DNA of 64,000 bases from Siphonodentalium dalli (GCA_032622095.1 CP136064.1:49668073-49732072), one strand, 5' to 3'. Counted from the stretch's first letter, positions 21,211 through 32,531 are shown. Notes: generated by a model from the letters alone, not told the origin. A program made the numbers and translations.

Positions 21211-22665
21211 TAATCATGCAAAAAATATTTAGCTATCACATTGTGTCAACAGGATTGGTGAAGGATGTTAATATATTTAAGCAAATAAACCAAATGACCC
21301 TCACTATGCAGGTTAGAGTAGTCAACAAAAAGCATGTCATTGGATTTAGAAACCCATACAATAAGTCAGTCTCAAGAATCCCAGCACTGTTAATATTATT
21401 CTGTAGCCCAAATGCAATTGAGGGAATTTCAAAATAAGACATATCCTCTAATGATGAATATCAATTGGTCATTTCTTGAAACACTGACTGAACCTGGCTC
21501 AAAGTTAAAGTGATAATTTAATATATGTCTATCAGATAATATGAGTCAATCGAATGGGTTAATTTTAATCCCAAATCCATGCAAATTAAAAGTGGATCAC
21601 CATCAACATGTACATAGAATAGGAGAATGATCAAATAAAAAACATCAGAAGACCATATGATGTGTGCAGAGGGTTAATCATTTTCAATGACATCATATGA
21701 TGGAACTAAGGAATGCTGTATTAATTATTTTCTAAGTTATAACAACAGTGTCTCTGTAAACAATAATGCCATGAACTGCATGGTTTCAACAGAGAACAGA
21801 ACTGGAATAAAGAGTCTAACATCAATCACAGTTTGACAGATGTTTATAAGTCTGCAGCCACCAGTGGAACTATCAGGTCACTGTGTCCAAAGCAATAAAT
21901 TATCTCCTTCCAATAACACAGGTGTGTGTTGTGTCTTGTTCTATTCAAATTTAATAGTGCATGGAAAAGAGGTATGAATTATAAAGGGCCATTACTCTGT
22001 TAATATATACCGGATCAAACCCATATTTGCACTTGATCTGTATTTTGGGGTCAGAAATTCATATACCAAAATTGGTGTCGATCAGATGAAAATGTTTGAG
22101 TCATCCTGGCTTGGATGAATTATATTTAAAAACAAGAGTGGAAAGGGTTAACTAAACAATATCAAAATCCATACAGATGAAGAACGTGCTAAGAAAGACC
22201 TAGGTCAGAAATATGAGGCAGATCAGAAGAAAATTGTTTGACTTCGATACATTGGATAGCATTTGTGAGCAGGGTTAATTATTTTCTAAACCGATCAACC
22301 AATCGATACCAAAAACTATACAGGTGAGCCATTTGTCATCATAAACCTGCATATAAAATATGAACACAATGGGTAAAAAAATACATGAGTTATGGCATCA
22401 GATAGAATATGACCAGGTATGGATGGAAAGTGTTAATCATTTCTAAACCGATCAACCGATCGATACCAAAAACTATACAGGTGATGGGTGTGTCATCATA
22501 AACATGCACATAAAATTTGAACATGATCCGATAAAAACTACTCAAGAAATCGAATCGGATAGCAAGTGTCTACGGACAGACGGATGGACAGACAGACGAA
22601 CGACGGATGGCTGATCCGGACGTCAGCATTATGTGTACCATACATGGTATGGGTACACATAAAAA
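21211..22665. mobile_element. degenerate tandem units plus TGTACC-palindrome end (relative of 8480-8820)
   Basis: Units near 22150, 22298 and 22452 share 'CGATACCAAAAACTATACAG', 'TGTCATCATAAAC' and 'AGGGTTAAT' at about 145-155-bp spacing. 21980-22110 carries the GGGCCATTACTCTGTTAAT and CAGATGAAAATGTTTGAGT boxes of the 8480 repeat. The right end has a GACGGACAG run and then the palindrome TGTGTACCATACATGG...GTACACA (22633-22660). It is non-coding. Confidence 0.6.
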
Positions 22666-22669
22666 CCGG

Positions 22670-24009
22670 TAATTTATCAACTTTTTGCTCAACGAATATT
22701 GCTGGTTTGTCAAACATCTGACACACACAAAAAAAAAAAATTTGATTTTAGAGTTATCCATCTTCATCTGCAATTTGGTCAGAGAATGTATACGGTCTGC
22801 TGTTTGCTGGGCCACCAAAATTAAAAAGATAGATTGTAAAAATCGGTATGTGATCACTCTGAGCTTTCGGTCCTTCGATTTTGAGGCGCGCAATTGCGCT
22901 TGCGCGCCTTGGCGCGCGCGGATCTAAAAACCAGCGAGTTATTAAATGCGTACGCCGAAAATTTCAAATGCGCACCTCGAAAATTGCAACCAGTGAACGA
23001 GATTTTAACAAACAACACACCAATGGTTAAACGCCGACAAGACTATTCACCATGTATCTTTCTCAGCAGGGATGACGTTGATTACGAACCTGGTAACAAA
23101 GATCAAAGCGGCGTCTTTCGCACTCAATGATTGGGGTGACACCTCATCACAACTGCTGCACGTGCGAGTTCCCGCAAAAAGCGTGTCAATTCATTGGCGG
23201 CATCGTTTGATGTTTCGGCATGCGGGATTCGCCGATTCATTTGAATATTAGATTAGGGTTTATACTGTATCATCATTCATGTCGGATAGTGATGGTGACA
23301 CTGCCTAAAAGGGCAAAAGTGTGCAATCTTAAAAGCGCTAATTCTAAAGATAATATGTGACAAATTAGTCCCCGACAAGCTGTCGCGTGTGCTCACTGGG
23401 ATGTAATTCACAGGTGTGACATTATTACTTTTAATTCACCGAGATATTAGGCCCATAAAAATAGCTATTCAATTCGGAATGGATGTTATTCAATTACAAT
23501 AATTGACTAGCTATAAACTAATCAAAATTTTAAAAGTAGTTTTCTCCCTGGCAATCTGATTCCGGTAGCGATTCGGATTCCACTTCCGAGTTTGAAGCTT
23601 TAATCGAGTCTGATGAGCATGCGCTCTCAGAGACGGAAGTCGACTAATTACCGTGATCAGATTCACTGGGATTGTTGATGTTATTATCATGTGGACTATT
23701 GTATAATATAAACATGTTTTTATTTCTGTTTCTGTTGCCACACTTGGAATTATACGTGTGTATCATTATACTTGTGTTTGTCTTTATTCAGTAATCATTT
23801 CATCGATGTTAATTTGAATTGTGCTCCTTCAAAAAAGGCGCGCGCAAATCCCAAAAGCTCCGAGCGATATATAGCGCACCTACATTTTCCAAATTCGAAG
23901 GACTGGCAGCTTTGATGTTGTGGGTTCCTCGACTTGAATCAAATATTTTTCACCTCCGAAGTCAAGGAAATAGTAATCTGCGAGGGTTAATTCGGATTGA
24001 GTACCTTTA
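22670..24009. mobile_element. TTAAAGG-family element split by a 1040-bp insertion
   Basis: 22672-22867 follows the reverse complement of 57770-57960 (TTGTCAAA.ATCTGACAC, 'AGAGTTATCCATCTTCATC', 'GATCACTCTGAG'). It resumes at 23908-24009 with 'TTTGATG...GGGTTCCTCGACTTG' and ends 'GGATTGAGTACCTTTAA'. Uninterrupted copies at 24640-24906 and 57672-58109 show the two halves are normally contiguous. Confidence 0.75.
22868..23907. mobile_element. 1040-bp insertion with 6-bp AGCTTT duplication
   Basis: The paralogous sites at 24800 and 57770 read GAGCTTTGATGGGTGG. Here the same sequence reads GAGCTTT, then the insertion, then AGCTTTGATG, so AGCTTT (22862-22867 and 23908-23913) is the duplicated target. 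The ends are roughly inverted: CGGTCCTTCGATTTTGAGG against CCAAATTCGAAGGACTGGC. Next to the left end is a GC-rich palindromic tract (AGGCGCGCAATTGCGCTTGC), with a GGCGCGCGC counterpart near the right end. The plus frame 22894-23130 (78 codons) is not recognisable. No transposase was found. Confidence 0.75.
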
Positions 24010-24540
24010 AAATTGCAAAAATTATATTAAATACTGAATTTTGCCTTGAAAATTGGTCGCTTGGCCAGATTCAACCTTCACCTGATGATTGAATTTTGAA
24101 CAAATATAGTAAAATGTGCTATATGGCTAATATCTCTTGACTGGCGCCATGGATATTGGTCTGGAAATTAGAGAAATGTTAGAGGCAATATCTCACAATG
24201 TCTAACTGTGGCCCACATTCCTCTATATCTGGTGCTGCAACATATTCTCGTGCAAATAGGTTTATTTGTACCTAAATATTCACATATGTTCATATTTTGT
24301 TATTCATTTAAATTTGTTTAAATCAAAATTTAGAAAAACTAACGCCATTATACACTCTGCCAGGGCACCCTGAGTCACCACACCAAATTTCGTTGAAATC
24401 AGGGCACCAAAATTAACAAAGACATGTTGGTCTCAACTTTACTCCAGTTTTATATATGCATATATAAACAGTACCATGAAACATGTATACATTTATTGAT
24501 GGACGTGTCATGGGCTCTTCATACAGGATCGGGTTCATTA
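24010..24540. other. no recognisable feature
   Basis: Within this AT-rich stretch 'CACCACACCAAATTTCGTTG' near 24378 is a trace of the 8480-type repeat. Nothing else was recognised. Confidence 0.4.
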
Positions 24541-24625
24541 TTCCGAAGGTTCCATATTCCGAAGGGTCACTATTCCAAAGGTTCTTATTCAGAAGGTTCG
24601 CTATTCTTAAGGTTTGCTATTCTGG
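24541..24625. repeat. TTCCGAAGG short tandem repeat
   Basis: Degenerate units of GGTTC.CTATTCCGAAGG are spaced 15-17 bp apart. The same motif forms arrays at 62670-62725 and 63158-63272. Confidence 0.75.
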
Positions 24626-24639
24626 GCGTATTTAACCAG

Positions 24640-24906
24640 AAAAGATGGACAACTTTAATACCAAGTAGTTATTATTACCACAATTTTACAGTTATCCATC
24701 TTTATCTGGAAGACCGCCCGTTTGACCTCGTCCTTCTGGCACGATCAGGCCCAGAAACAATAAAAATAGCAAACTGCAAAGATCGATATCTAATTACTCT
24801 GAGCTTTGATGGGTGGGTTCCTCGACTCTAATCAAATATTTTTTTTCCCACCGAAGCCAAAAGAAAGAGTAATTTAGGAGCATCTTATCGGATTTAGTAC
24901 CTTTGA
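24640..24906. mobile_element. TTAAAGG-family element, right portion, uninterrupted
   Basis: It contains 'ACAGTTATCCATCTTTATCT', 'TCTGAGCTTTGATGGGTGGG', 'TTCCTCGACTCTAATC' and ends 'CGGATTTAGTACCTTTGAG'. It is valuable as the empty-site reference for the insertion at 22868. Confidence 0.7.
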
Positions 24907-25020
24907 GTTATTTCCTTCATAAAAAGAGTCTTATTATAAAGAATCCTCTCAGTACTTTAGAATATAGAATGAAACTTCAAAATAACAAGTTATAAAAACC
25001 TTCTGAATATCGGTACGTAT

Positions 25021-25245
25021 AAAAGCCGAACACAACCGAACACAACCGAACATAACCGAACACAAGTCCAAATAATGGGAAATGTAACGAATAAAGTTGA
25101 TCGGCATGTGTATTCATGTTCACACTATTACTATACGAAGTTTGGTGGAGTTCGGCCCAATAATAAGTGTTTTATTCGATATTTTGTAAAACGCGTTCTG
25201 TGTTCGGCATAGAAAAGCCGAACACAAATTTAACTTCTGTCGTGG
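25021..25245. repeat. GTGTTCGG hairpin repeat, copy 1 (inverted)
   Basis: It begins with direct CCGAACACAA words. It continues through 'TCCAAATAATGGGAAATGT' and 'CTATACGAAGTTTGGTGGAG', and ends with the hairpin GTGTTCGGCATAGAAAAGCC then GAACAC. It is the reverse complement of the copies at 27847 and 28097. Confidence 0.7.
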
Positions 25246-25568
25246 ATTAGTCTAACGGTTGTCTAGCTAGGTGATAATTAATATCTGACATATGGTCACT
25301 AAGCCGAAAGGCTTTAATTGTTGTTGGTGGCGGTCTCTCACCTATTGTAGTTCAGTGTATTGACAGTTAGTTGCGATCAGTGTTTGGTGGTGCCTACTAT
25401 TATAGAAACAACATGCTTTTGATAGGCCCTGTCATGAAAGACAACGATTGTAAAAACAACAGTTGAGTGACAAGAAAGTGAGTTCATGGTGTCATATCCG
25501 AGAAGTTCTATATAAGAATGTGGTATGATATTATTTGGCATTCTGATCACAGATCTGAAAATTCTACA

Positions 25569-25673
25569 ATGTCTGATTCCAAATTGATTTACCCATGTGG
25601 TTTTTGTTCCCAGGAATGTCACGAGATACGCAGCATCGGCTGCGATCTGTGTGACCGATGGTTTCACCTAGAG
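25569..25673 (+). pseudogene. PHD-finger ORF fragment cut by an element end
   Basis: From ATG at 25569 the frame gives 35 residues before the break. C10-x2-C13, C25-x2-C28 and H33 match the first five zinc ligands of a PHD finger, with the usual small-residue/Cys-Asp box (IGCDLCDRWFHLE) and a Trp two residues before His. The next residue should be the sixth ligand (Cys36). The sequence instead switches to CAGAGGCGGACTGGGCC, which looks like a transposon terminus, and the frame then reads RRTGPKNRPGK to a stop. PHD fingers occur in host chromatin readers and in ORF1 of some LINE clades. With no introns seen and a repeat-only setting, a retroelement ORF1 is more likely. The function is lost. 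Confidence 0.65.
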
Positions 25674-26394
25674 CAGAGGCGGACTGGGCCAAAAAACCGG
25701 CCTGGGAAATGAATATAATACCGGCCCATCTGCCAAAGGCAGTTGCCGGGGTGCAGAGCGCCGAGTGGGGGAAGGTCTCTGTTCGGGGGTGTCCACTTTG
25801 GGAAATTCCAACTGCACCCCCCCTCCCTTGAATCAGAATCAGACCAAATACATGTTTTTGCATAATTCCATTTGCACCCCTCCCCCATTGAATCAGAATC
25901 AGACCAAATATCAGGCCTAATATCCTATATATTCCTAAACCATGGTTCTATATATTCCCGGTATGAGACCATTCAGATATTTTTACCTGAAAAATTGCAT
26001 AAATTCTAACATCTGGCGGTCTAACTCCAGACAAATGCACACAGCTACGGACAAGAGATCAGGACACACCGGGCTGTCCATAGTTGTTCGGCCCGAGTTG
26101 AGAAAATTTTGAAAACTATACCTGACTATACAAGAAAATCGATAATCCTAGCATCTAGACTGGCCTCAACTGAAGCGTTCCTATTTTGTTGGAAATTTCA
26201 ATTGGGGGAGGATCCGGGAGGGGTGCGTGAGAATTGTTTTTGGGATTTACAGCTGGGAGTTACCGTTAAAATTCAATCCTCGGGTTCGTTCTAAACGTGT
26301 GGACTCAATTTCAATTCTGTGGTCTGGCAATGGTGTACATGGTTTATATAGTATATTGTATATTTCCACCATGCAGCATGATATATATACAAAC
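25674..26394. other. possible hAT-like element start, otherwise unassigned
   Basis: CAGAGGCGGACTGGGCC at 25674 resembles hAT termini and sits exactly where the PHD frame breaks. I could not find the inverted partner, so the end of the element is unknown. Two diverged copies of 'CCCCCCTCCC.TTGAATCAGAATCAGACC' (near 25820 and 25880) form a 60-bp direct repeat. Confidence 0.4.
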
Positions 26395-26547
26395 TTTAGG
26401 CACGCATCAGAGCCATTTCCATCCACTGTCTTCAAGGAGAACAATCTCTGCCCAAAATCTGTTCCGCCGAGGGCAGAGTTTGCCTACCTCTAATGTCGGG
26501 TATTCTTGAATGTCAGTGGGTGGAATTCGCTCTGATGCGTGCCTAAA
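26395..26547. mobile_element. 153-bp foldback MITE
   Basis: TTTAGGCACGCATCAGAGC at the left and GCTCTGATGCGTGCCTAAA at the right are perfectly inverted. The arms continue less perfectly (CCATTTCCATCCACTG against CAGTGGGTGGAATT). The loop carries a second small GGCAGAG hairpin. It is non-coding. Confidence 0.85.
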
Positions 26548-26826
26548 TGGTGTGGTAATCACAAGATGTGCTTCGACATCTTTTGTGCTTTATATTTTGT
26601 GCTTTTATATTGTGCTTTATATTTTTGTGCTTCACATTTTTATGTTTTAAGCTACGTGTGCATTGTATATATATATAGTATATTGTATAGTATATTGTAT
26701 ATTGTACATTGAACATATACTATGATTGACATCAATTCCACCAGAATTCCTTGCACCATCACCAAGAGATGTTATGTCGCCAACTATAACACGACGTAGA
26801 ATCGCCAGATCTATAACAAACATATG

Positions 26827-27275
26827 GTGGAGCTCCGTGGTTCAGTGGTTAGCGCGTCGGACTTGTCTTCGCTGTCAACACAGCGAGGCGAGTTCGCGGC
26901 TGGCTGGTGGTCTGTTATGAGTTTCCACACAGCAGTGGCTTGGCCGAATTGAGCGATGTGCAATTGTTGGATTGTACACTGTTTGAATCTCGCGCCAAGT
27001 TGTGACCCTTGAGCAAGGTCGCTCGTACTGTGTCTGCTTTGCACCACCCATGCATTACAAGGGTACCTGATAATGAGCAGTGAAAGATCTTGTCAGTATG
27101 CTAGCCATATGGTATCCTCGCATACTCCCGGCTGTACCCCCCCCCCCCCCCCTGTCCCCGGGGAGCAGTAGATGGTTACTGAATGTTCAGGCTCATCAGG
27201 GTAATAATTGTAAAACTTTGAGCGCTTTGGGCCTCATGGGAAAGGCGCTTTACAAATGCTATACATTATTATATG
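26827..27275 (+). mobile_element. tRNA-headed SINE
   Basis: The head has a pol III A box (TGGTTCAGTGGT, 26838-26849) and a weak B box (GAGTTCGCGGCT, 26890-26901) about 50 bp apart, in a tRNA-like start GCTCCGTGGTTCAGTGGTTA. The body includes 'TTGTGACCCTTGAGCAAGGT', and a C run lies at 27137-27152. The tail GCGCTTTGGGCC...GGCGCTTTACAAATGCTA then TTATTAT is the LINE-type 3' end shared by many metazoan SINEs. The anticodon arm is not that of a functional tRNA. A body-and-part-tail copy is at 39966-40205. Confidence 0.8.
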
Positions 27276-27840
27276 AAGATATCGCCTGATTGGATGTTGG
27301 CCAGACACATACACGGTCTGTCGGTGTATAAACATGTGTGACGAAAACCACTATCAGTGTCGTCATACAGCTATCAGAAATTGCTGCAGCATGTTAATCA
27401 GTATATCTATGAACCAGGACCTGTCGACACGATGTCACGAATAACAACTGTAAATCCAAATAACAGACATGGTGATCCAAAAAAAAACAACAGAGTTGGT
27501 GATCGGTGAAAACAAAAGAGCTAGTCGGTGGTCATGAATAGAGAAGAGTACAGTAACAAAGATCTATGTTTTACATATATATAATTTTACAATGTTTACT
27601 TATGATTGCAATAAACTATTTGAAAATTATTTGTTTTGTGGTTTGTATTATACTCTTCGAACCATTTCCGCACTTCTTAGAAGTCCGGGCGTGCTGATAT
27701 GTTCCCAGTTGGGGGGTAACATTTTAGTGAGAATGCAGACGAAAATGGACAACATGTTTTTCTCGCGAATAAAGCCTGCCAAATCCCATCTGGCAGATAT
27801 TAATTATCACCTATCAGCGGATAAACTAATCCATGAGACA
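27276..27840. other. no recognisable feature
   Basis: Only AT-rich sequence was seen. 27820-27845 (ACTAATCCATGAGACAGAAG) matches the reverse complement of 25225-25247, so it is the outer edge of the hairpin repeat that follows. Confidence 0.4.
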
Positions 27841-28283
27841 GAAGTTTGTGTTTGGCTTTTCTATGCCGAACACAAACGCGTTATACAAAACATCTAACAA
27901 AACACTCATTATTGAACCAAACTCCACCAAACTTCGTATAGTAATAGTTTGAACGTGAATACATATGCCTATCAACTTTACAAGGTGGTCGTATATTTAG
28001 TAGACTGTATATAGAGTTATATATCTCAAACGCCAGCTAGCGCCACATCTATGTGTTAATTAATTAACGGTGACTCAGTGTCGAACTATAAGCTAGTGTT
28101 CGGCTTTTCTATGCCGAACACTAAACGCGTTTTACAAAATATCGAATAAAACACTTATTATTGGCCAAAACTCCACCAAACTTCGTATAGTAATAGTGTG
28201 AACATGAATACATAATCCTATGAACTTTATTTGTGAAATTTCCCATTATTTGGACTTGTGTTCGGTTATGTTCGGCTTTTATG
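27841..28283. repeat. GTGTTCGG hairpin repeat, copies 2 and 3 in tandem
   Basis: Copy 2 (about 27847-27990) and copy 3 (28097-28283) each start GTGTT.GGCTTTTCTATGCC then GAACAC and run through 'CTCCACCAAACTTCGTATAG'. Copy 3 keeps the 'CCCATTATTTGGACTTGTGT' end and terminal CGGTTATGTTCGGC. The spacing is about 250 bp and the intervening sequence is unrelated. Confidence 0.75.
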
Positions 28284-28347
28284 AGCTCCCCTGAATATCG
28301 AGGAATATAGAGAACCTTGGGAATAGCGAAACTTCGATATAATGAAC

Positions 28348-29331
28348 AGGTCAGGCACACATCAAAAACGGTCTACGTAGCTCGTTTTGTCTACTGTAGC
28401 CCGATTGAGCTACGTTTTTAATGTGATTTACACGCCTCCTGCGATTATCGCCATACCACGACAAAAGCGCATTTCGAATTTTTGTGCATTAGTTGTGTAC
28501 CACTATCACGTCTACAAAGAAGCAAAAAACTCAACGACTCACCACGGCTTTAATACCTTTTGAGCGATTCAAAATCGATTTGTTTTGGTCAATTTACCAT
28601 GAAAAACCGTAAGAAATGATCATCAAAATCTCTTGATCAAAATGTAAATCTTCATCAAATCTGAGGTAGTTCCGGTCGCAATTGTGTTCGTAAACATCCG
28701 TGTGCAGGCGATAATCTGATTGGTTGCATTTAGCCGGGGATTAATGGTACGTTCTTAATGGGATTTCAGTGTAACATCTATCTGTTGGAATGTACGGAAC
28801 GACAAATGGACAACCATATTTGTATAACTGTAATGTTACGCGAGGTGCTTCCAAATTTCAAAGTAGAGTTGTGAATCGTGTTTCCGTAGGTTGCCTTCTC
28901 TGAATGGTGGTCGCCAAACATTTAACAAATACTCGTCTCCGAGTGAAGCTGTTCGCTTTATCCAATCAGGTGAGCCACATAAACTGGACGTTCTTGACCT
29001 TCAAAAATAAATATCCTGCAAAAACAAATGGATTGTTCCCTACTTTTTATGGCAAAATCTGATATTTTCGGGAAAGTCACTACCAAACGCTAACAGGTCT
29101 TAATTAAAACATCGTTAATTGCGCCTAAGCCGCGGTGAGTCGTTGGGTTTTTTGCTTCTTTGTAGACGCAATAGTGGTACACTACTAATGAACGAAAATT
29201 CGAAATGCGCTTTTCTCGTGGTATGGCAGTAATCGATGGAGGTGTGTAAATCACATTAAAAACGTAGCTCAATCGGGCTACAGTAGACAAAACGAGCTAC
29301 ATAGACCGTTTTGGATGTGTGCCCGACTTGA
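28348..29331. mobile_element. 984-bp element with about 205-bp terminal inverted repeats
   Basis: The left arm 28348-28552 and right arm 29128-29331 are inverted copies (GGCACACATCAAAAACGGTC, 'GTAGCTCGTTTTGTCTACTG', 'TAGCCCGATTGAGCTACG', ... 'ACTCACCACGGCTT'). The word TGAAC lies just outside each end (28343-28347 and 29332-29336) and may be a short target duplication. Flanking 'GAACCTTGGGAATAGC' appears on both sides (28313 and 29333). The interior (28553-29127) has no credible frame, so the element is non-autonomous. Confidence 0.8.
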
Positions 29332-29336
29332 TGAAC

Positions 29337-29795
29337 CTTGGGAATAGCCAACCTTTGGACATAGAGTGACATGTCGCCGTCCTACGGTCCATACGTATAC
29401 TACTGACGTGATCGTATATCCCAAGTTGTCCAGAAATACAGGCACTCCTAATCATGACTCCTATGAAACATACATTTATCATTTTATAGATGGACGCATA
29501 TATGTGTTTTGGGTTGTCCATACATACTGACGTAATCATATTACTATTCTTCTATACTATATATTTTGAGAACTCCGTGTATTCGAGAGATAGCCCACAC
29601 CCTCCGGACCTCAATGATATGATCGTGAATGAGTATTGATATACCCCACTAAACTTTGACAAACACCAGTAATGGTGTGTAGATCATTTACATATCTCTC
29701 CTATATATTTTGATACAATCTATCTAATTTACATATCTCTCTTATATATTTATGTTTGTGTGTGCGTGAGGGTGTGTTGTACTTCATACAAATCT
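29337..29795. other. no recognisable feature
   Basis: A short direct repeat 'AATTTACATATCTCTC.TATATAT' occurs near 29685 and 29728. Nothing else was recognised. Confidence 0.45.
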
Positions 29796-30305
29796 ACGAT
29801 TCTCGACCGATCGGGACGATACTTGGTACGTGTGTGTAGTTTAACCAGGCGGTGGTCGTTGTCGTATTGGCGAGCCCATGCGATGCCCGTGCAGCGCATG
29901 CGCAGACGAGATCTCGGAAACGGGTGGAGCTAACGACTTGAAATTTGCTATGTGAATGTATCTTGCGCCGGGTACAAATATTATCGGGTCAGCGAGCCCG
30001 TGCGACGCCCGTGCAGCGCATGCGCAGACGAGATCTCGGAAACGGGTGGAGCTATCGACTTGAAATTTGCTATGTGAATGTATCTTGCGCCGGGTACAAA
30101 TTTTATCTGGTCGCCGAGCCTGTGCGACGCCCGTGCAGCGCATGCGCAGATGAGATCTCGGAAACGGGTGGAGCTATCGACTTGAAATTTGGCATGTGAA
30201 TGTATCTTGCGCCGGGTACAAATTTTATCGGGTCGCCGAGCCCGTGCGACGCCAGCTTCGCGCATGCGCAGACCAGATCTCGGAAACTGGTGGAGCTACC
30301 GGGTA
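29796..30305. repeat. 122-bp satellite, direct block
   Basis: Copies of the box GCGCATGCGCAGACGAGATC begin at 29894, 30016, 30138 and 30260, an exact 122-bp step. Each unit also carries 'CGGGTGGAGCTATCGACTTG', 'AAATTTGCTATGTGAATGTA' and 'CTTGCGCCGGGTACAAAT'. Left of the array lies 'CGATTCTCGACCGATCGGGA', the mirrored outer edge of the inverted block. Confidence 0.9.
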
Positions 30306-30429
30306 CAATTTTTCCTTATTGAAACACGTGGAGCTAAAAATTTAAAAAATATATAAAAAAAATATCATGTTTCGGACAAGCCGCCGGTGGCGGGCTAACC
30401 TGCTAGTGTTATATAAAAGAACTAGCCGA

Positions 30430-31455
30430 TGAGCCCGACGTTGTCCGGGCTATTCAAAAACCAAATTTCAAGTCGATAGCTCTACCCGTTTCCGAGATCT
30501 GGTCTGCGCATGCGCGAAGCTGGCGTCGCACGGGCTCGGCGACCCGATACAATTCGTATCCGGGGCAAGATACATTCACATACCAAATTTCAAGTCGATA
30601 GCTCCACTCATTTCCGAGATCTCGTCTGCGCATGCGCGAAGCTGGCGTCGCACGGGCTCGCCAATACGACAACGACGACCACCTGGTCAAACTACACACA
30701 CGTACCAAGTTTCGTCCCGATCGGGGCTATTCAAAAACCAAATTTCAAGTCGATAGCTCTACCCAGCCCGACGTTGTCCGGGCTATTCAAAAACCAAATT
30801 TCAAATCGATAGCTCTACCCGTTTCCGAGATCTGGTCTGCGCATGCGCGAAGCTGGCGTCGCACGGGCTCGGCAACCCGATAAAATTCGTATCCGGGGCA
30901 AGATACATTCCCATAGCAAATTTCAAGTCGATAGCTCCACCCCCGTTTCCGAGATCTCGTCTGCGCATACGCGAAGCTGGCTGCACGGGCGTCGCACGTG
31001 CTCGCCAATACGACAACGACGACCGCCGGGTCAAACTACACACACGTACCAAGTTTCGTCCCGATCGGTCGAGAATCGTAGATTTGTATTAATGACAGAC
31101 AAACAAACAGACAGACCCGATAAAATTCGTATCCGGGGCAAGATACATTGACATACCAAATTTCAAGTCGATAGCTCCACCCGTTTCCGAGATCTCGTCA
31201 GCGCATGCGCGAAGCTGTCGTCGCACGGGCTCGGCAACCCGATAAAATTCGTATCCGGGGCAAGATACATTCCCATAGCAAATTTCAAGTCGATAGCTCC
31301 ACCCCCGTTTCCGAGATCTCGTCTGCGCATACGCGAAGCTGGCTGCACGGGCGTCGCACGGGCTCGCCAATACGACAACGACGACCGCCGGGTCAAACTA
31401 CACACACGTACCAAGTTTCGTCCCGATCGGTCGAGAATCGTAGATTTGTATTAAT
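30430..31455. repeat. 122-bp satellite, inverted block with 362-bp higher-order duplication
   Basis: The same units run in the opposite orientation (GATCTGGTCTGCGCATGCGC boxes near 30497, 30619, 30829, and so on). The segment from 30839 is repeated from 31201, a 362-bp step with few differences, so units amplified in blocks. Both blocks end in 'CGATCGGTCGAGAATCGTAG' then GACAGACAAACAAACAGACA. Frames of 65-106 codons across it repeat the same Arg/Ala-rich peptide in several frames and are artefacts. Confidence 0.9.
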
Positions 31456-31464
31456 GACAGACAA

Positions 31465-31505
<41 letters not shown>
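31456..31505. repeat. (CAGA)n microsatellite
   Basis: This tetranucleotide run closes the satellite block. A shorter CAGACAGA stretch closes the preceding higher-order unit at about 31094-31118. Confidence 0.9.
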
Positions 31506-32531
31506 GGTCTTCAAAATATATATGAGATATGGAGTTATTGAGAATATCAGGACATGTATTACCTCATAATTAGTATGTTTTATGTCATTATGCCCAATGT
31601 TTTTAAGTCCACGCATTCAGCATTTCCACATTTTATATTAATAGAATTATCTCCCTTTAGAGGTTTATTAAAATGCTGGAATAGTATTAAATAATAAGAA
31701 ACGGAACAATTCTTTGCTAGGCTATGATTTGTTTTTTGTAAGATTTTGGGGGTGGGCCGAATAATATAGGTAAGTTTCATATTTTTCCAAAATATATTGC
31801 ACACTCATGGCAATCATCCGAAGTTCCGGGCTCGAGTGGTACCCCTAAATAAAACAGCTTAATAATAGCCACATTTGCAGGACATTGTCTCTATAAGCCT
31901 TTTTACTGGTTCGCGATTTTCAAGATGGCCGATGGTTCCATATGGTCCGATTCCTAGCTTTTTATCCAACCCATCGGTAAAAGCCGGTAAAAGGTCAAAG
32001 TTGAGAAGTAGCATCCATTTCGACCATTTGTAAACATTCGACAGCTGCATGAGTGCGAGAATTTTTTATCAACATTTTATGGCTTAATTTCATTTATTCT
32101 GAGTGCAACTACGTGTTTAAGAATTGTTTTGTGGCCATGTCATCTATAGAGTTAGGATCTGGTGACGATGCAGACATTCAGACGCCTTTTTTTGTCAACG
32201 AACTTCCCATAAGTTACTGATAAATAGCGAGTTCTTGCGTTAAAAAAATAACTCAAAAACATACGTGATACATCCAATCCATCTACTGTGCGAAACCTAT
32301 GTATCGTATGTATCCAGGGTGAGTGTTTAAATAGTTTTATGAAGTTCTCGCACCTGCGATACGATAACGACCTGTTGCCATTTTATTTTGGGAATTCCCA
32401 GACTGGAGTCATATGCTAAACATAGATGCTACTTGTTAACTTTGACCTCCGGAGACCAAATGGCGGATTCGCCGCGAGTAAGTGTAATAGTATAGTTGCC
32501 CCAATAAACTAACAAAAGTTGTATGGAATAG
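31506..32531. other. no recognisable feature
   Basis: AT-rich sequence without recognised element ends, RNA genes or domains. Confidence 0.45.

Noticed and set aside
26827-26910. tRNA gene
   Set aside because: A and B boxes are present but no proper cloverleaf or anticodon arm forms, and it continues into a SINE body with a LINE-type tail.
29841-31525. Arg/Ala-rich 65-106 codon frames as a gene family
   Set aside because: They are the 122-bp satellite read in different frames and strands. No start, stop or codon signature is consistent.
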